Both the position numbers and the translations under genes were made by a program. The notes below the pieces were generated by a model. That model searched no databases. It was given only the letters and a program-made list of their open reading frames with translations, and was not told where the DNA came from. A stretch of DNA of 64,000 nucleotides, taken from positions 1,178,001 to 1,242,000 of the forward strand of contig OY781061.1 in the NCBI GenBank assembly GCA_963676515.1, in the 5' to 3' direction. The DNA is from G963667145 sp963676515 [NCBI: Candidatus Cloacimonadota bacterium] (GTDB taxonomy: Bacteria > Cloacimonadota > Cloacimonadia > G963667145). Shown here in pieces: positions 26,118 through 36,222 of the stretch (the stretch's first letter is position 1; every line of letters begins with the position of its first letter).

Positions 26118-27683
26118 TTACTCCTTATTCATTAGTTTGTATTCCAGAGAGTCCACCAAGGCTATCCAACTGGCTTGGATGATGTTGGTCGAGACTCCCA
26201 CTGTTGTCCATGAGTCGTGATCATCGCCCGAGGTTATCAGCACCCGTACTTTGGCTTGACTCGCCTTTTTCTGATTTAATACTCGGACTTTGTAGTCGAT
26301 CAGGTTCACTTTCTTCAGACAAGGGTAAAACTCCTCTAACACCTTGCGGAGAGCTTCGTCCAGTGCGTTCACAGGGCCATTGCCCTCTGCTGCGGTGAAT
26401 CCCACTTTGCCATCAACCAAAATCTTGATGATAGCCGAAGATGTTTCGTTGTCGGACTCTTGGTCTCCAGCGATTATCTTGTAATGTTTGAGCTCGAACG
26501 AGGGCGTAAAAAGCCCTAAATGTTGCTTTATCAAAAGGGCAAAACTGGCATCTGCTCCTTCGTAAACATAGCCTTCAAACTCTTTTTCTTTTAGATATTG
26601 CACCAGCTCTTTTGCTTTTTGGGAGTCAATTTTGAGATTGGGTACAATTTTCAGAGCTTTTTCCAAAATCAAACTTTTGCCTCCCACTTCACTTACCAAA
26701 AATCTGCGTTTACCACCGATGGTTTCGGGGTTCAGATGCTCAAAGCTTTTGGAGTTCTTCCGCACGCCGTCCACATGCATTCCGCCTTTGTGAGCGAAAG
26801 CACTTCTGCCCACGAAAGGTGCACGGCTGGCTATTCTGATGTTGGCTATTTCGGCTACCTCTTTGGCGACACCAGTGAGCGTTCTCAGATTTTCTGGGGG
26901 TATGCAGCGGTAGCCTTTTTTCAGTTGCATATTCACGATGATGGACACAAGGTTTGCGTTGCCGCATCGCTCGCCAAAGCCCAAAAGCGTGCCTTGCACA
27001 TGTGTGGCTCCTGCCAGCACTGAGGCGATGGAGTTGGCGACTGCCATGTCGGAGTCGTTGTGAGCGTGTATGCCAATTTTTGCTTGCTTCCCGAATTTTG
27101 CGACCACCACTTTGGTAATTGCCTCCACTTCGTGGGGGAAACAGCCACCGTTGGTTTCGCACAGACACAAAACATCGGCGTTGCCATCTACGGCAGCTTG
27201 CAAGCATTGCATAGCGTACTCGGGGTTGCTTTTGTAGCCATCGAAAAAGTGCTCGGCATCGAAGATAACTTCTTTGTTTTTCCCTTTTAGATAAGCGATA
27301 GTCTCTTTTATCATCAGCAGATTTTCTGCTAAATCGCAGTTGATGATTTTCTCTACATGGAAATCCCAGCTTTTACCGAAAATGGCGACGACATCGCTAT
27401 TAGAGAGCAACAGGGAGTTTAAGTTTTCGTCATCTTCCGCTTTTATGAACTTGCGTCTGGTGGCACCAAAAGCCACGACTTTACTTGCTTGCGTGTCGAT
27501 AGAGTGCAAGCGGGAGAAGAAGTCCAAATCTTTAGGATTGGAGCCAGGATTGCCCGCCTCTATGTAGGCGACACCCAAGCGAGCCAAAGATTTGCTGATG
27601 GCGAGTTTGTCTTCCACGGAAAAAGAGATCCCTTCAGCTTGCGAGCCGTCCCGCAAAGTAGTGTCGAGGATATCTAATCGCAT
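26118..27683 (-). CDS. cimA: Citramalate synthase
   Basis: A 521-residue enzyme of the HMGL-like TIM-barrel family with an N-terminal D-T-T-L-R-D-G-S-Q-A-E-G-I and a C-terminal regulatory domain. The variant S-Q-A-E-G-I-S-F and the A-G-N-P-G-S-N-P-K segment mark the CimA group and set it apart from LeuA. It condenses pyruvate and acetyl-CoA to citramalate, giving 2-oxobutyrate for isoleucine without threonine deaminase. Its start overlaps the end of leuA by 10 bp. Confidence 0.93.
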   Translation of the reverse strand: MRLDILDTTLRDGSQAEGISFSVEDKLAISKSLARLGVAYIEAGNPGSNPKDLDFFSRLHSIDTQASKVVAFGATRRKFIKAEDDENLNSLLLSNSDVVAIFGKSWDFHVEKIINCDLAENLLMIKETIAYLKGKNKEVIFDAEHFFDGYKSNPEYAMQCLQAAVDGNADVLCLCETNGGCFPHEVEAITKVVVAKFGKQAKIGIHAHNDSDMAVANSIASVLAGATHVQGTLLGFGERCGNANLVSIIVNMQLKKGYRCIPPENLRTLTGVAKEVAEIANIRIASRAPFVGRSAFAHKGGMHVDGVRKNSKSFEHLNPETIGGKRRFLVSEVGGKSLILEKALKIVPNLKIDSQKAKELVQYLKEKEFEGYVYEGADASFALLIKQHLGLFTPSFELKHYKIIAGDQESDNETSSAIIKILVDGKVGFTAAEGNGPVNALDEALRKVLEEFYPCLKKVNLIDYKVRVLNQKKASQAKVRVLITSGDDHDSWTTVGVSTNIIQASWIALVDSLEYKLMNKE

Positions 27684-29197
27684 AAAAGCTCCATTTTGTT
27701 TACAGCGTTGAGGAAAGCTTTGATGCTGGCTTCTACCACATCTGTGGCGAGTCCGTATCCGCTGGCAGATTTTTTGTTTTCTCTGTTTTCTAGGGTAATG
27801 CTCACTTGCCCTTGGGCGTCTTCGCCACTGCCGATAGCTTTTACGATGTAGCTATTGAGGTTGTATTTTCGGGCAATAAGCTCTTCGATAGCTTTAAAAG
27901 CCGCATCGACTAGTCCATCGCCGTTTTTGGTGGCAGACAGAGAGCCGTTCTTTTCATCTTTCAAGGTGATGTTCACTGTAGGCGTGATATCCATTCCCGA
28001 GTTGAAAGTAAAATCTTCTAAGCTGTAGCGGGGCTTGAGAGTACTGCTGACTTTGCTTTGTGCCAGAGCTTCCAAATCCAAATCGGTAATGTCTTTCTTT
28101 TTGTCTGCCAAAGTCTTGAAATTCACAAAAATTTCTTCTAGTTGCTTTTTGTCAAAAGTGTATCCCAGCTCGCTTAGCTTGTTCTCAAAAGCGTGCTTCC
28201 CTGAATGTTTGCCCAAGACGAAAGAGTTCTGGAGGATGCCGACCGACTGTGGTGTCATTATCTCGTAGGTCTCTTTGTTCTCTAGCACGCCGTGCTGATG
28301 GATACCAGCTTCGTGAGCAAAAGCGTTCTTGCCGACGATAGCTTTGTTGGCTTGCACCACGCTGCCCGTGATGGAGCTGATCATCTTGGAGCTGTGGAAG
28401 ATTTCTTCGGTGGCTATTTTGGTCTGCACGCCGAAGTGATCTTTACGCACGGTAAGTCCCATCACCACCTCTTCCAAGGCGGCGTTGCCTGCTCGCTCGC
28501 CGATACCGTTGATGGTGCATTCCACTTGGTCAGCCCCTGCTTTCACCGCTGCCAAGGAGTTAGCGACAGCCAGCCCCAGATCGTTGTGGCAATGCACGGA
28601 AATCGTGGCTTTGTCTATATTGGGGACATGCTCTTTCAGATATGATATGAGTGCTGCGAATTCATCGGGAGTGGTGTAGCCCACAGTGTCAGGCACATTG
28701 ATTACCGTAGCTCCAGCATCTATCACCGCGGTGATTATCTCCACGAGGTAGTCCCTATCGCTGCGGGTGGCATCCTCGGCGGAGAACTCGATGTCCTCGC
28801 ACAGAGATTTGCCGTATGCTACCATCTCTCGTGCCTTCTGCAGAGCTTGCGTGCGACTCATTTTCAGCTTGTACTGCAGGTGAATGTCAGATGTAGCGAT
28901 GAAGATGTGTATCCTGGGCTTTTTGGCGTGCTGTACCGCTTCCCAAGCTCTGTCGATGTCTTTCTTGTTAGCTCTTGCCAGAGATGCCACTCCGATGTTT
29001 TTCACGGTCTTGGCAATTTGGGAGATAGACTCAAAATCTTCGTTAGATGATATAGCAAATCCTGCTTCGATCACATCCACGCCGAGCTTCTCTAGTTGCA
29101 AAGCTATCTGTAGTTTTTCCTTTAGGCTCATCGAGCAGCCGGGTGATTGTTCTCCATCGCGTAAGGTGGTGTCGAAAATTTTGATAGTCCTGTCCAT
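27674..29197 (-). CDS. leuA: 2-isopropylmalate synthase
   Basis: A 507-residue enzyme that commits 2-oxoisovalerate to leucine. The catalytic barrel has [12 protein letters not shown] and the metal-binding H-C-H-N-D-L-G-L-A; the C-terminal LeuA dimer domain binds leucine for feedback control. The adjacent cimA is a paralogue, so the pair covers leucine and isoleucine entry. Confidence 0.96.
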   Translation of the reverse strand: MDRTIKIFDTTLRDGEQSPGCSMSLKEKLQIALQLEKLGVDVIEAGFAISSNEDFESISQIAKTVKNIGVASLARANKKDIDRAWEAVQHAKKPRIHIFIATSDIHLQYKLKMSRTQALQKAREMVAYGKSLCEDIEFSAEDATRSDRDYLVEIITAVIDAGATVINVPDTVGYTTPDEFAALISYLKEHVPNIDKATISVHCHNDLGLAVANSLAAVKAGADQVECTINGIGERAGNAALEEVVMGLTVRKDHFGVQTKIATEEIFHSSKMISSITGSVVQANKAIVGKNAFAHEAGIHQHGVLENKETYEIMTPQSVGILQNSFVLGKHSGKHAFENKLSELGYTFDKKQLEEIFVNFKTLADKKKDITDLDLEALAQSKVSSTLKPRYSLEDFTFNSGMDITPTVNITLKDEKNGSLSATKNGDGLVDAAFKAIEELIARKYNLNSYIVKAIGSGEDAQGQVSITLENRENKKSASGYGLATDVVEASIKAFLNAVNKMELLCD

Positions 29198-29211
29198 TTT
29201 TTCTCCTAATA

Positions 29212-30709
<1,498 letters not shown>

Positions 30710-30751
30710 ATATTTCTCCTTAAAAAAATCTTTTGAAATTTGGTTGATTAC

Positions 30752-30786
30752 GCTGTCTTTATAAAGTCTGAGACTATAAAGACAGC
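30752..30786 (-). promoter_or_regulatory. Hairpin of the ilv attenuator
   Basis: A 12-bp perfect inverted repeat (gctgtctttata/tataaagacagc) with a short inner arm agtct/agact. On the minus strand its 5' arm begins at the last base of the leader peptide stop codon. It is not itself followed by a T run; a run of seven T is 25-35 nt further on, before the ilvN ribosome site. The CTGTCT of its 5' arm is repeated inside the leader gene at 30845-30840. Confidence 0.8.
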
Positions 30787-30872
30787 TAGATGAGGACTAG
30801 AATAATGCAAATAATGGAAATCAAGCGTAGCTCTCTGAGAGACAGAGATAAAAGAAATAAATTTCTATACAT
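30786..30872 (-). CDS. ilvL: ilv-leu operon leader peptide
   Basis: A 28-codon gene lying in the leader of the ilvN-to-ilvB operon. It begins ATG-TAT-AGA-AAT, with AAGGTG 6 bp upstream. It has nine Leu, six Ile and one Val codon; its last eleven residues read I-S-I-I-C-I-I-L-V-L-I before TAG. This is the signature of ribosome-mediated attenuation, in which lack of charged tRNA-Leu or tRNA-Ile stalls the ribosome. The stop overlaps the hairpin at 30786. The enterobacterial IlvL is a functional parallel; I claim no homology. The opposite-strand open frame here is its shadow. Confidence 0.85.
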   Translation of the reverse strand: MYRNLFLLSLSLRELRLISIICIILVLI

Positions 30873-30936
30873 AAACTACACCTTGATTAATCATTTTCAA
30901 TACCTTGATAAGAAACACAGATATTGTTTAACTTCC

Positions 30937-30965
30937 CAACCTGATAAGGTTCGCTTTTTTGTCAA
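30937..30965 (-). promoter_or_regulatory. Promoter motif TTGACA-N20-TTG of the ilv-leu operon
   Basis: On the minus strand TTGACA (30965-30960) and TTG (30939-30937) span 29 bp, ending in AGGTTG. The leader peptide starts 65 bp downstream, a suitable distance for a short 5' UTR. Confidence 0.6.
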
Positions 30966-31100
30966 ACAGAAAAAAGGTAATTTTTGCTGAAAGCTTTTAA
31001 ATTGCAGGTTTTAAGAGATTTTCTGGGTAGAGGTTCGCGAGGAAAAGATGAAAAACAGGAGTTAAAAAGTGGTTACAATAATGAAACCGAATAGACAGAA

Positions 31101-31138
31101 AATGAGACTTTGCTAAAAAACAAAGCCTCATTTTTTTT
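31101..31138 (+). terminator. Terminator hairpin between the ilv-leu operon and the EIIA gene
   Basis: Stem aatgag-a-ctttg (31101-31112) and caaag-c-ctcatt (31121-31132), with one mismatch, is followed by eight T on the plus strand. No plus-strand gene ends here, so its main job is probably to end the minus-strand EIIA transcript, whose gene stops at 31152. Confidence 0.65.
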
Positions 31139-31151
31139 GAGATATTTCTTA

Positions 31152-31820
31152 TTAAAAATCGAAATTGGGTTTGAGCAGAAGTTGTAAAATCTCGTTAGGA
31201 TCGGTACTGGTTTTCAATATTTTCATACTGTCTTTGTTGAGCAAAATTTTGTTCAGATAAGACAGAGAGAAAAGGTGCTCTTTTTCGTTGCGTAGGAGCA
31301 GGAGGAACATAAGGTGCACAGGTTTGTTGTCCAGAGCACCGAAATCTATGCCTTGGGCTGATCTGGCTATCAGGACGCTGGGGGTGCTGATCTTGGTAGG
31401 GTGGGGAGCTCTGGTGTGCAAAAAGGCGATACCATCTCCTACAGCGGTGGTGGCCATATTTTCTCGTGCCACTATTGTCTCGTTGAGCCAGCGATGATTT
31501 TGCACGATTTCACAGTCTTTGGCAAAGCTCGAAATTTTGGCGATAGCGTCGAATTTGTTGCCAGCTTCAAAGTTCAGATTGATGTATTCGGGCTTGATAT
31601 AGTCCGAAAATCGGCAAGTAATCCTTTTGATAGCAAGTTGTTTTTGCTCTTCTTCTTCCAGATTGGAAATCCATTCATCGATTTTATCTTTGTTCAATTT
31701 TATCGTCTTGCCCGATTTTACCGTTTTAAATCCGTTCACTTTGATCAGTTCGTTCAAGATAGTCTCGTTGACTCTCAGATAAGCTACGCATTTTTTAAAG
31801 GTTATAAGATTTTCTGCCAT
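31152..31820 (-). CDS. PTS EIIA-type (PtsN-like) domain with N-terminal helix-turn-helix
   Basis: A 222-residue protein. Residues 1-55 look like an excisionase-type helix-turn-helix (V-A-Y-L-R-V-N-E-T-I-L...I-D-E-W). Residues of about 70-222 are a mannitol/nitrogen-type EIIA domain with A-V-G-D-G-I-A-F-L-H-T-R, in which H135 is the expected phosphorylated residue. The combination suggests a phosphorylation-controlled regulator, not a sugar transporter part; no EIIB or EIIC gene is near. It ends the minus-strand cluster that starts at 38428. Confidence 0.85.
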   Translation of the reverse strand: MAENLITFKKCVAYLRVNETILNELIKVNGFKTVKSGKTIKLNKDKIDEWISNLEEEEQKQLAIKRITCRFSDYIKPEYINLNFEAGNKFDAIAKISSFAKDCEIVQNHRWLNETIVARENMATTAVGDGIAFLHTRAPHPTKISTPSVLIARSAQGIDFGALDNKPVHLMFLLLLRNEKEHLFSLSYLNKILLNKDSMKILKTSTDPNEILQLLLKPNFDF

Positions 31821-31844
31821 AGTGCCTCCAAAGTTATTTAAAGT

Positions 31845-32510
31845 TTATATTTTTTGATAGAGAAAGAAGTTGGGTGCAAATCCTTGCTCCAATTTTAAGG
31901 TTTCGAAATAGGTAGATTGTCTGTTTGCCAACAATCTTTCTTGTTCTTTTGCCGTTACTTTTTTTAGCTTTTTCTCGCTAGCGAGAGTCTCTGCTATTTG
32001 CAGAGCGTAATTTTGGTCGTCGGTGATTATCTGCAATACACCTTTCTTTGCAAGTAAATCTGAGATTAGCTGGATGAACTGCTCGTTGATGAGTCTGTTT
32101 TTGTGGTGCTTTGTTTTCGGCCACGGGTCAGGATAGTTGATGTATATTTTTTGGAAGCAAGCAGAGGGCAATATTTTAGTCGTATCTTGGTCTAAAAAGA
32201 GTCGCAGAAGTTTAACATTGTCGTTTGCTACTAAGTCCAATTTTTGGATGATAGAGACGATCCTTTTTTGTTTTGTTTCTATTCCCAAGAAGTTTACATT
32301 TTTTTCTACCTTTGATTTGTGAGCGATAAATTCGCCTTTACCACAGCCTATCTCTAGCTCTGTGGGCGATGAACTTGCGGGGAAAATGTTAGCTAGGGAG
32401 AGTTTTTCTTGCAGGAGTTGCTCTTTTTCTTTGGGTAAGCTTACCACAAACTTTTCTAGTTTGGCGAGAATATCTTTTCTGGTGAGCAAATTTGTCCACC
32501 CTCTACTCAT
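31845..32510 (-). CDS. trmB: tRNA (guanine-N7-)-methyltransferase
   Basis: A 221-residue SAM enzyme with E-I-G-C-G-K-G-E-F (SAM site) and Y-P-D-P-W-P-K-T-K-H-H-K-N-R, the TrmB signature. It makes m7G46 in tRNA. The start overlaps the end of the AI-2E gene by 8 bp. Confidence 0.96.
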   Translation of the reverse strand: MSRGWTNLLTRKDILAKLEKFVVSLPKEKEQLLQEKLSLANIFPASSSPTELEIGCGKGEFIAHKSKVEKNVNFLGIETKQKRIVSIIQKLDLVANDNVKLLRLFLDQDTTKILPSACFQKIYINYPDPWPKTKHHKNRLINEQFIQLISDLLAKKGVLQIITDDQNYALQIAETLASEKKLKKVTAKEQERLLANRQSTYFETLKLEQGFAPNFFLYQKI

Positions 32511-33585
32511 CTACATCTCCACTGAGCAAGATAGAGATTGTCCGCATAGATGGTATCTCTTTGATGATAAGGTTTATACAAGCTGTCAGGGGGATAGCCA
32601 AGACCATACCTACAGCACCCCAGACCCAAGCCCAAAAGATTAAGGAGAGCAAGATGAACAGGGGCGAGATGTTGAGAGTGTTGCCGATGTATTTGGGCTC
32701 GATCAGATTGCCGAACGAAAACTGGGTAACGGTGAGGGCAATAGCGATGGCAAAAGGTTGCCAGCTAAGTCCGTATTCCAAGAAGCCGACCAAAACGGGA
32801 AAAGCAGAGGCGGTGATAGAGCCGAAGTTGGGGATGAAGTTGAAAAAGAAAAGCAAGAGTCCGCTGAAAAGAACAAAGTCAATGCCAAAAAATGCCATAA
32901 AAATCATACTTACCAGTGCTGTGCCGAGGGATATGAGAGATTTTACGGCGAAATATTTGCCGATGGAATTTTCTATCTCCCTTAGCGAGCGAGTTAAGTT
33001 GGACTCTCCGTATTTCTCTTTATGGGAGATTTCCAGAGCTTCGATTAGGCGGTCTTTACTCGCCATCAAAAAGAGCATAAACACCAAAGAAAGCAGAAGT
33101 TTAACTAAGAAGTCCACAAAAGTTCCCATGGTGGTTTTGAGGATCTTGGAGATAGAGAGTCTGTCCCACATACTAGCCCAATCTATCTTGAAGAGGTAAT
33201 CTTTGAAGTTTTCTTTTAGGTCAGGGAGGTAAATTTTTAGTGTTTCGATGGTGCTGTTGAACCTCGCGGAGAGGATGTTTTCGTATTTGGGGAATTCGCT
33301 CACAAAAGACTGAGAACCGAGGAATATAAGGTAGCCGACGAGGTACATCACGCTAAACACGATGATTAGCACGATGAGCACCGCTAAAGAGTTAGGAACT
33401 TTTTTTTTGGTCAGTATTCTGTGGAGGGGGTCGAAAAGGAAAGTAAAAAAAACAGCAAACATCAAAGGGATAAAGAGAGATTGCATATTTTTGAGTGCTA
33501 AGATTATGATAGAAGCTGAAATGAGCAACAAAGAGAAGCTGATAATCTTAAAAGTTGTTTCGTGATTTGTTTGAGTCCTTTTCAT
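32503..33585 (-). CDS. AI-2E family transporter (PerM/YdiK-like)
   Basis: A 360-residue inner-membrane protein with about eight helices. Two N-terminal helices with F-I-P-L-M-F-A-V-F-F-T-F-L-F-D-P-L are followed by a soluble loop and a C-terminal helical group with F-N-F-I-P-N-F-G and E-P-K-Y-I-G. These are the marks of the AI-2E exporter superfamily; members also include Na+/H+ antiporters, so the substrate is open. It overlaps deoB by 4 bp. Confidence 0.9.
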   Translation of the reverse strand: MKRTQTNHETTFKIISFSLLLISASIIILALKNMQSLFIPLMFAVFFTFLFDPLHRILTKKKVPNSLAVLIVLIIVFSVMYLVGYLIFLGSQSFVSEFPKYENILSARFNSTIETLKIYLPDLKENFKDYLFKIDWASMWDRLSISKILKTTMGTFVDFLVKLLLSLVFMLFLMASKDRLIEALEISHKEKYGESNLTRSLREIENSIGKYFAVKSLISLGTALVSMIFMAFFGIDFVLFSGLLLFFFNFIPNFGSITASAFPVLVGFLEYGLSWQPFAIAIALTVTQFSFGNLIEPKYIGNTLNISPLFILLSLIFWAWVWGAVGMVLAIPLTACINLIIKEIPSMRTISILLSGDVDE

Positions 33586-34760
33586 CGATAAATTTCCTTT
33601 AAAAAACTGTCTCCCAGGAGGTTAGTCTCGAGGGCAAAGTAGTCGGCGATGGTCGCTCCGATATCGGCGAAGCTACAGCGGACGCCGAGGTCTTGGGGCA
33701 ATACTCTAGCACCTACTACTAGCAGTGGGGTGTACTCTCTGGTGTGGTCTGTACCCGGGAAGGTAGGGTCGCAACCGTGATCGGCGGTGAGGATCAAGAT
33801 GTCTTCTTCTTGGAGCGAGTTCAAGATGGCGGGAAGCTGTTGGTCGAAGTAGCTCAGTCCAGTGGCGAACTCTCGGGGCAGATTGCGGTGTCCCCATTTG
33901 CTGTCGAAATCCACAAGGTTCGTAAAGATGAGCCCTTCCTCTTTGAAATTTTTGATATGCTCGATGGTGGAGGCGATGCCCTCTTGGTTACTCTTGGTGT
34001 GGTCGATTTTGGTTAGACCCTGCTTGTTGAAGAGGTCTTCGATTTTACCGATGCCGACCACCGCTTTGCCAGCGGACTTCAGGTAATCTAGCACTGTCTT
34101 GCCTGTGGGCGAGATAGCAAAATCTTTTCTATTGCCTGTGCGATAAAAGCTGCTAGCGTCATTACCCAGAAAAGGTCTGGCGATGATGCGTCCGATGCAG
34201 GTGTTGCTGTCGAAGACTTGCTCTCGGGCGATTTGGCACATAGTGTAAAGCTCAGTGGGTGAGTAGACCTCTTCGTGGCAAGCTATCTGGAATACACTGT
34301 CTGCTGAGGTGTAAACGATGGGCTTCTTGCTTTTGAGGTGCTCTTCGCCGTAGTGGGCGATAGCTTCCGTCCCAGAGTAAGGCTTGTTTAGCAGTACTCC
34401 GGGTACTCCGCTCAGGCGGACAAACTTAGCGATGATTTCGTCAGAGAACCCTTCGGGGAAGAAGTCGAACTTTAGTTTGGGGGATAGTCCTGCTATCTCC
34501 CAGTGTCCCGAGATGGAATCTTTTGATGCTGAGATTTCATTCATCTTGCCCGTAGCTGCCAGAGGGTTGTCGTTGGTGGCTACTCCGAGGATGGGAGTGA
34601 TGTTGCCTAGCCCAAGGCTCTGCAAGTGGGGCAAATCTAGTCCTCCTAACTCTTGGGCGATGTTGGGCAGTGTAGCCGCTCCCTCGTCGCCGAATCTCTT
34701 GGCATCGGGCAGAGAGCCTACGCCCACACCGTCTAAGACGATGAGGATTACTCTTTTCAC
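33582..34760 (-). CDS. deoB: Phosphopentomutase
   Basis: A 392-residue alkaline-phosphatase-fold mutase with V-L-D-G-V-G-V-G-S-L-P-D-A at the start, G-H-W-E-I-A-G and A-D-H-G-C-D-P-T-F-P-G-T-D-H-T-R-E, the metal-binding motifs of DeoB. It interconverts ribose (or deoxyribose) 1- and 5-phosphates in nucleoside salvage, in line with cdd in the same cluster. Both ends overlap neighbours by 4 bp. Confidence 0.96.
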   Translation of the reverse strand: MKRVILIVLDGVGVGSLPDAKRFGDEGAATLPNIAQELGGLDLPHLQSLGLGNITPILGVATNDNPLAATGKMNEISASKDSISGHWEIAGLSPKLKFDFFPEGFSDEIIAKFVRLSGVPGVLLNKPYSGTEAIAHYGEEHLKSKKPIVYTSADSVFQIACHEEVYSPTELYTMCQIAREQVFDSNTCIGRIIARPFLGNDASSFYRTGNRKDFAISPTGKTVLDYLKSAGKAVVGIGKIEDLFNKQGLTKIDHTKSNQEGIASTIEHIKNFKEEGLIFTNLVDFDSKWGHRNLPREFATGLSYFDQQLPAILNSLQEEDILILTADHGCDPTFPGTDHTREYTPLLVVGARVLPQDLGVRCSFADIGATIADYFALETNLLGDSFLKEIYR

Positions 34761-35320
34761 TTCTTATCTCCAAAAAAGTAAGTAACTCCTGAGGCGATGG
34801 TGATGAGCACGCTTACCCAGATGCAGGTGATAATGAAAATGTCCAGAGCATAAGCTACGCCTGAGGGCAAAGGTAACCAGTATTTGAGTAAGTGGAAAAT
34901 AAAAGCAGCGATGACCACTCCGATTTGAGTGCCAGTTTTCAGCTTACCCCAGTAGTTGGCAGGGATGAAGATGTTTTTTTTGATGTAGTAGCTACGCAAA
35001 ACGGTCACGACCAGTTCTCTTGCCAAAACGACGATCAGAGGCCAAAAGCTGACAATGGCAACTGGAGCGATAGCGAGCAAATAAAAAGCTACCCCGATAA
35101 GTCCTTTGTCGGCTATGGGGTCCATTATTTTGCCGAAATTGGTGATGTTGTATTTGCGGGCAAACTTGCCGTCGTAGTAGTCGGTGATAGATGCGATGAT
35201 GAAGATGATTAGGGCATAAAAAACTCCCCAAGGTTGGCTTAGCTCTGCATAGCACCACCACATAAAAGGGATGAGCACGATGCGCGACATAGTTAAAATG
35301 TTTGGTAGGAGTTTTTTCAT
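34757..35320 (-). CDS. pgsA: CDP-diacylglycerol-glycerol-3-phosphate 3-phosphatidyltransferase
   Basis: A 187-residue inner-membrane enzyme with the complete CDP-alcohol phosphotransferase motif D-Y-Y-D-G-K-F-A-R-K-Y...G...D...D (D-I-T-D-Y-Y-D-G to M-D-P-I-A-D-K). It makes phosphatidylglycerophosphate, precursor of phosphatidylglycerol and cardiolipin. Overlaps of 4 bp with both neighbours. Confidence 0.95.
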   Translation of the reverse strand: MKKLLPNILTMSRIVLIPFMWWCYAELSQPWGVFYALIIFIIASITDYYDGKFARKYNITNFGKIMDPIADKGLIGVAFYLLAIAPVAIVSFWPLIVVLARELVVTVLRSYYIKKNIFIPANYWGKLKTGTQIGVVIAAFIFHLLKYWLPLPSGVAYALDIFIITCIWVSVLITIASGVTYFFGDKK

Positions 35321-36222
35321 TGGGCAAGTTTCCTAAAGCGTAAATGGATAAGCAAAGATGAAAATAAGATGGCGGTTAGCTCGAACAAAGGTAGGTGGAT
35401 AAAGAGCTTTACGATGGACGAGTAGCTGAGTTTTACCTTGAAGAGAAGGTTGTATTTATTGATAAACACGCAGAAGATGATGCCAAAGATGATCGGTAGG
35501 CAGAAATAGAGCAGCGAGCTCAGGAACAGGCGAACTTTGCGATGCGAGGTGTTTATCCCGAGTTTTTTGTATATCGTCCAGCGGTGGTGATTGCACCAGA
35601 TGGTGGATTTCCGCATAGAGTAGAGCAGGAGGATGAGGAAAAGAGCCAGACAGAGGTTGGCGATCCAGTAGATTTTGTCCAATAGCTCTCTCTCTTCTAA
35701 TTTTTGTTTAATCTCCAAGATAGGACCTTTGAGCAGCGTGCTGGTTTGGTAATTTTGGAAAAGCTGTAGTTGAGCAGCGAAAGTTTCGCGGTCTAAAGAT
35801 TGTCCGTTGATTTGGATGTTGAGGATGTTGGGCATCTTCCCCAGGCTTTCGTTGAGCAGATAGTTTTCTTTGAGGTTGTATTTGGTGAGCAAGTTTTGGG
35901 TGAGTTTCACATTGGATGAGATGCTCAGCTGACCAAAAAGCGGATCTGTTTCTCTATCAGCGATATAGGTCAATTCTTTGGAGAGGTAAGCGAATTTTTG
36001 CAGTTTGGATGGAATAGCATCTTGTCTGCTGATATCTAGCTCCAGCAGTTCGGACTTTAGTAGTTTCAGGGTGTTAATATTCAGAGATAGAACCTTGATA
36101 TTGTAATGGGAAATTTGCTGGAAGTTTTGCTCTAGCACCATACAGAAAAGGAAGCTAAACCCTGTCCAAAAAAGGAGATAGAAAAGAACAATAAATGAGT
36201 GCTTAAGGTTGCTGTGTTTCAA
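35317..36222 (-). CDS. ftsX: FtsX-like cell-division membrane protein
   Basis: A 301-residue protein with a short cytoplasmic N-terminus, one helix, a periplasmic domain of about 150 residues, and three C-terminal helices, the FtsX topology. I place the start at TTG 36222 because GAAGGAG lies 7 bp upstream; the open frame reaches 36276 with no ribosome site. It overlaps the upstream ATPase gene by 20 bp. FtsX with FtsE normally activates peptidoglycan hydrolases at the septum. Sequence similarity is low; the call relies on topology, position and the neighbour. Confidence 0.7.
   Translation of the reverse strand: MKHSNLKHSFIVLFYLLFWTGFSFLFCMVLEQNFQQISHYNIKVLSLNINTLKLLKSELLELDISRQDAIPSKLQKFAYLSKELTYIADRETDPLFGQLSISSNVKLTQNLLTKYNLKENYLLNESLGKMPNILNIQINGQSLDRETFAAQLQLFQNYQTSTLLKGPILEIKQKLEERELLDKIYWIANLCLALFLILLLYSMRKSTIWCNHHRWTIYKKLGINTSHRKVRLFLSSLLYFCLPIIFGIIFCVFINKYNLLFKVKLSYSSIVKLFIHLPLFELTAILFSSLLIHLRFRKLAQ

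Noticed and set aside
30790-30990. Plus-strand open frame of 66 codons in the ilv leader region
   Set aside because: It is antisense to the leader peptide and promoter, has no good ribosome site, and its composition is explained by the Ile/Leu codons on the other strand.
31025-31040. T-box motif (gggtagaggttcgcg) near the ilv operon
   Set aside because: Wrong strand for ilvN and only a weak match to the T-box consensus; the leader peptide explains regulation better.
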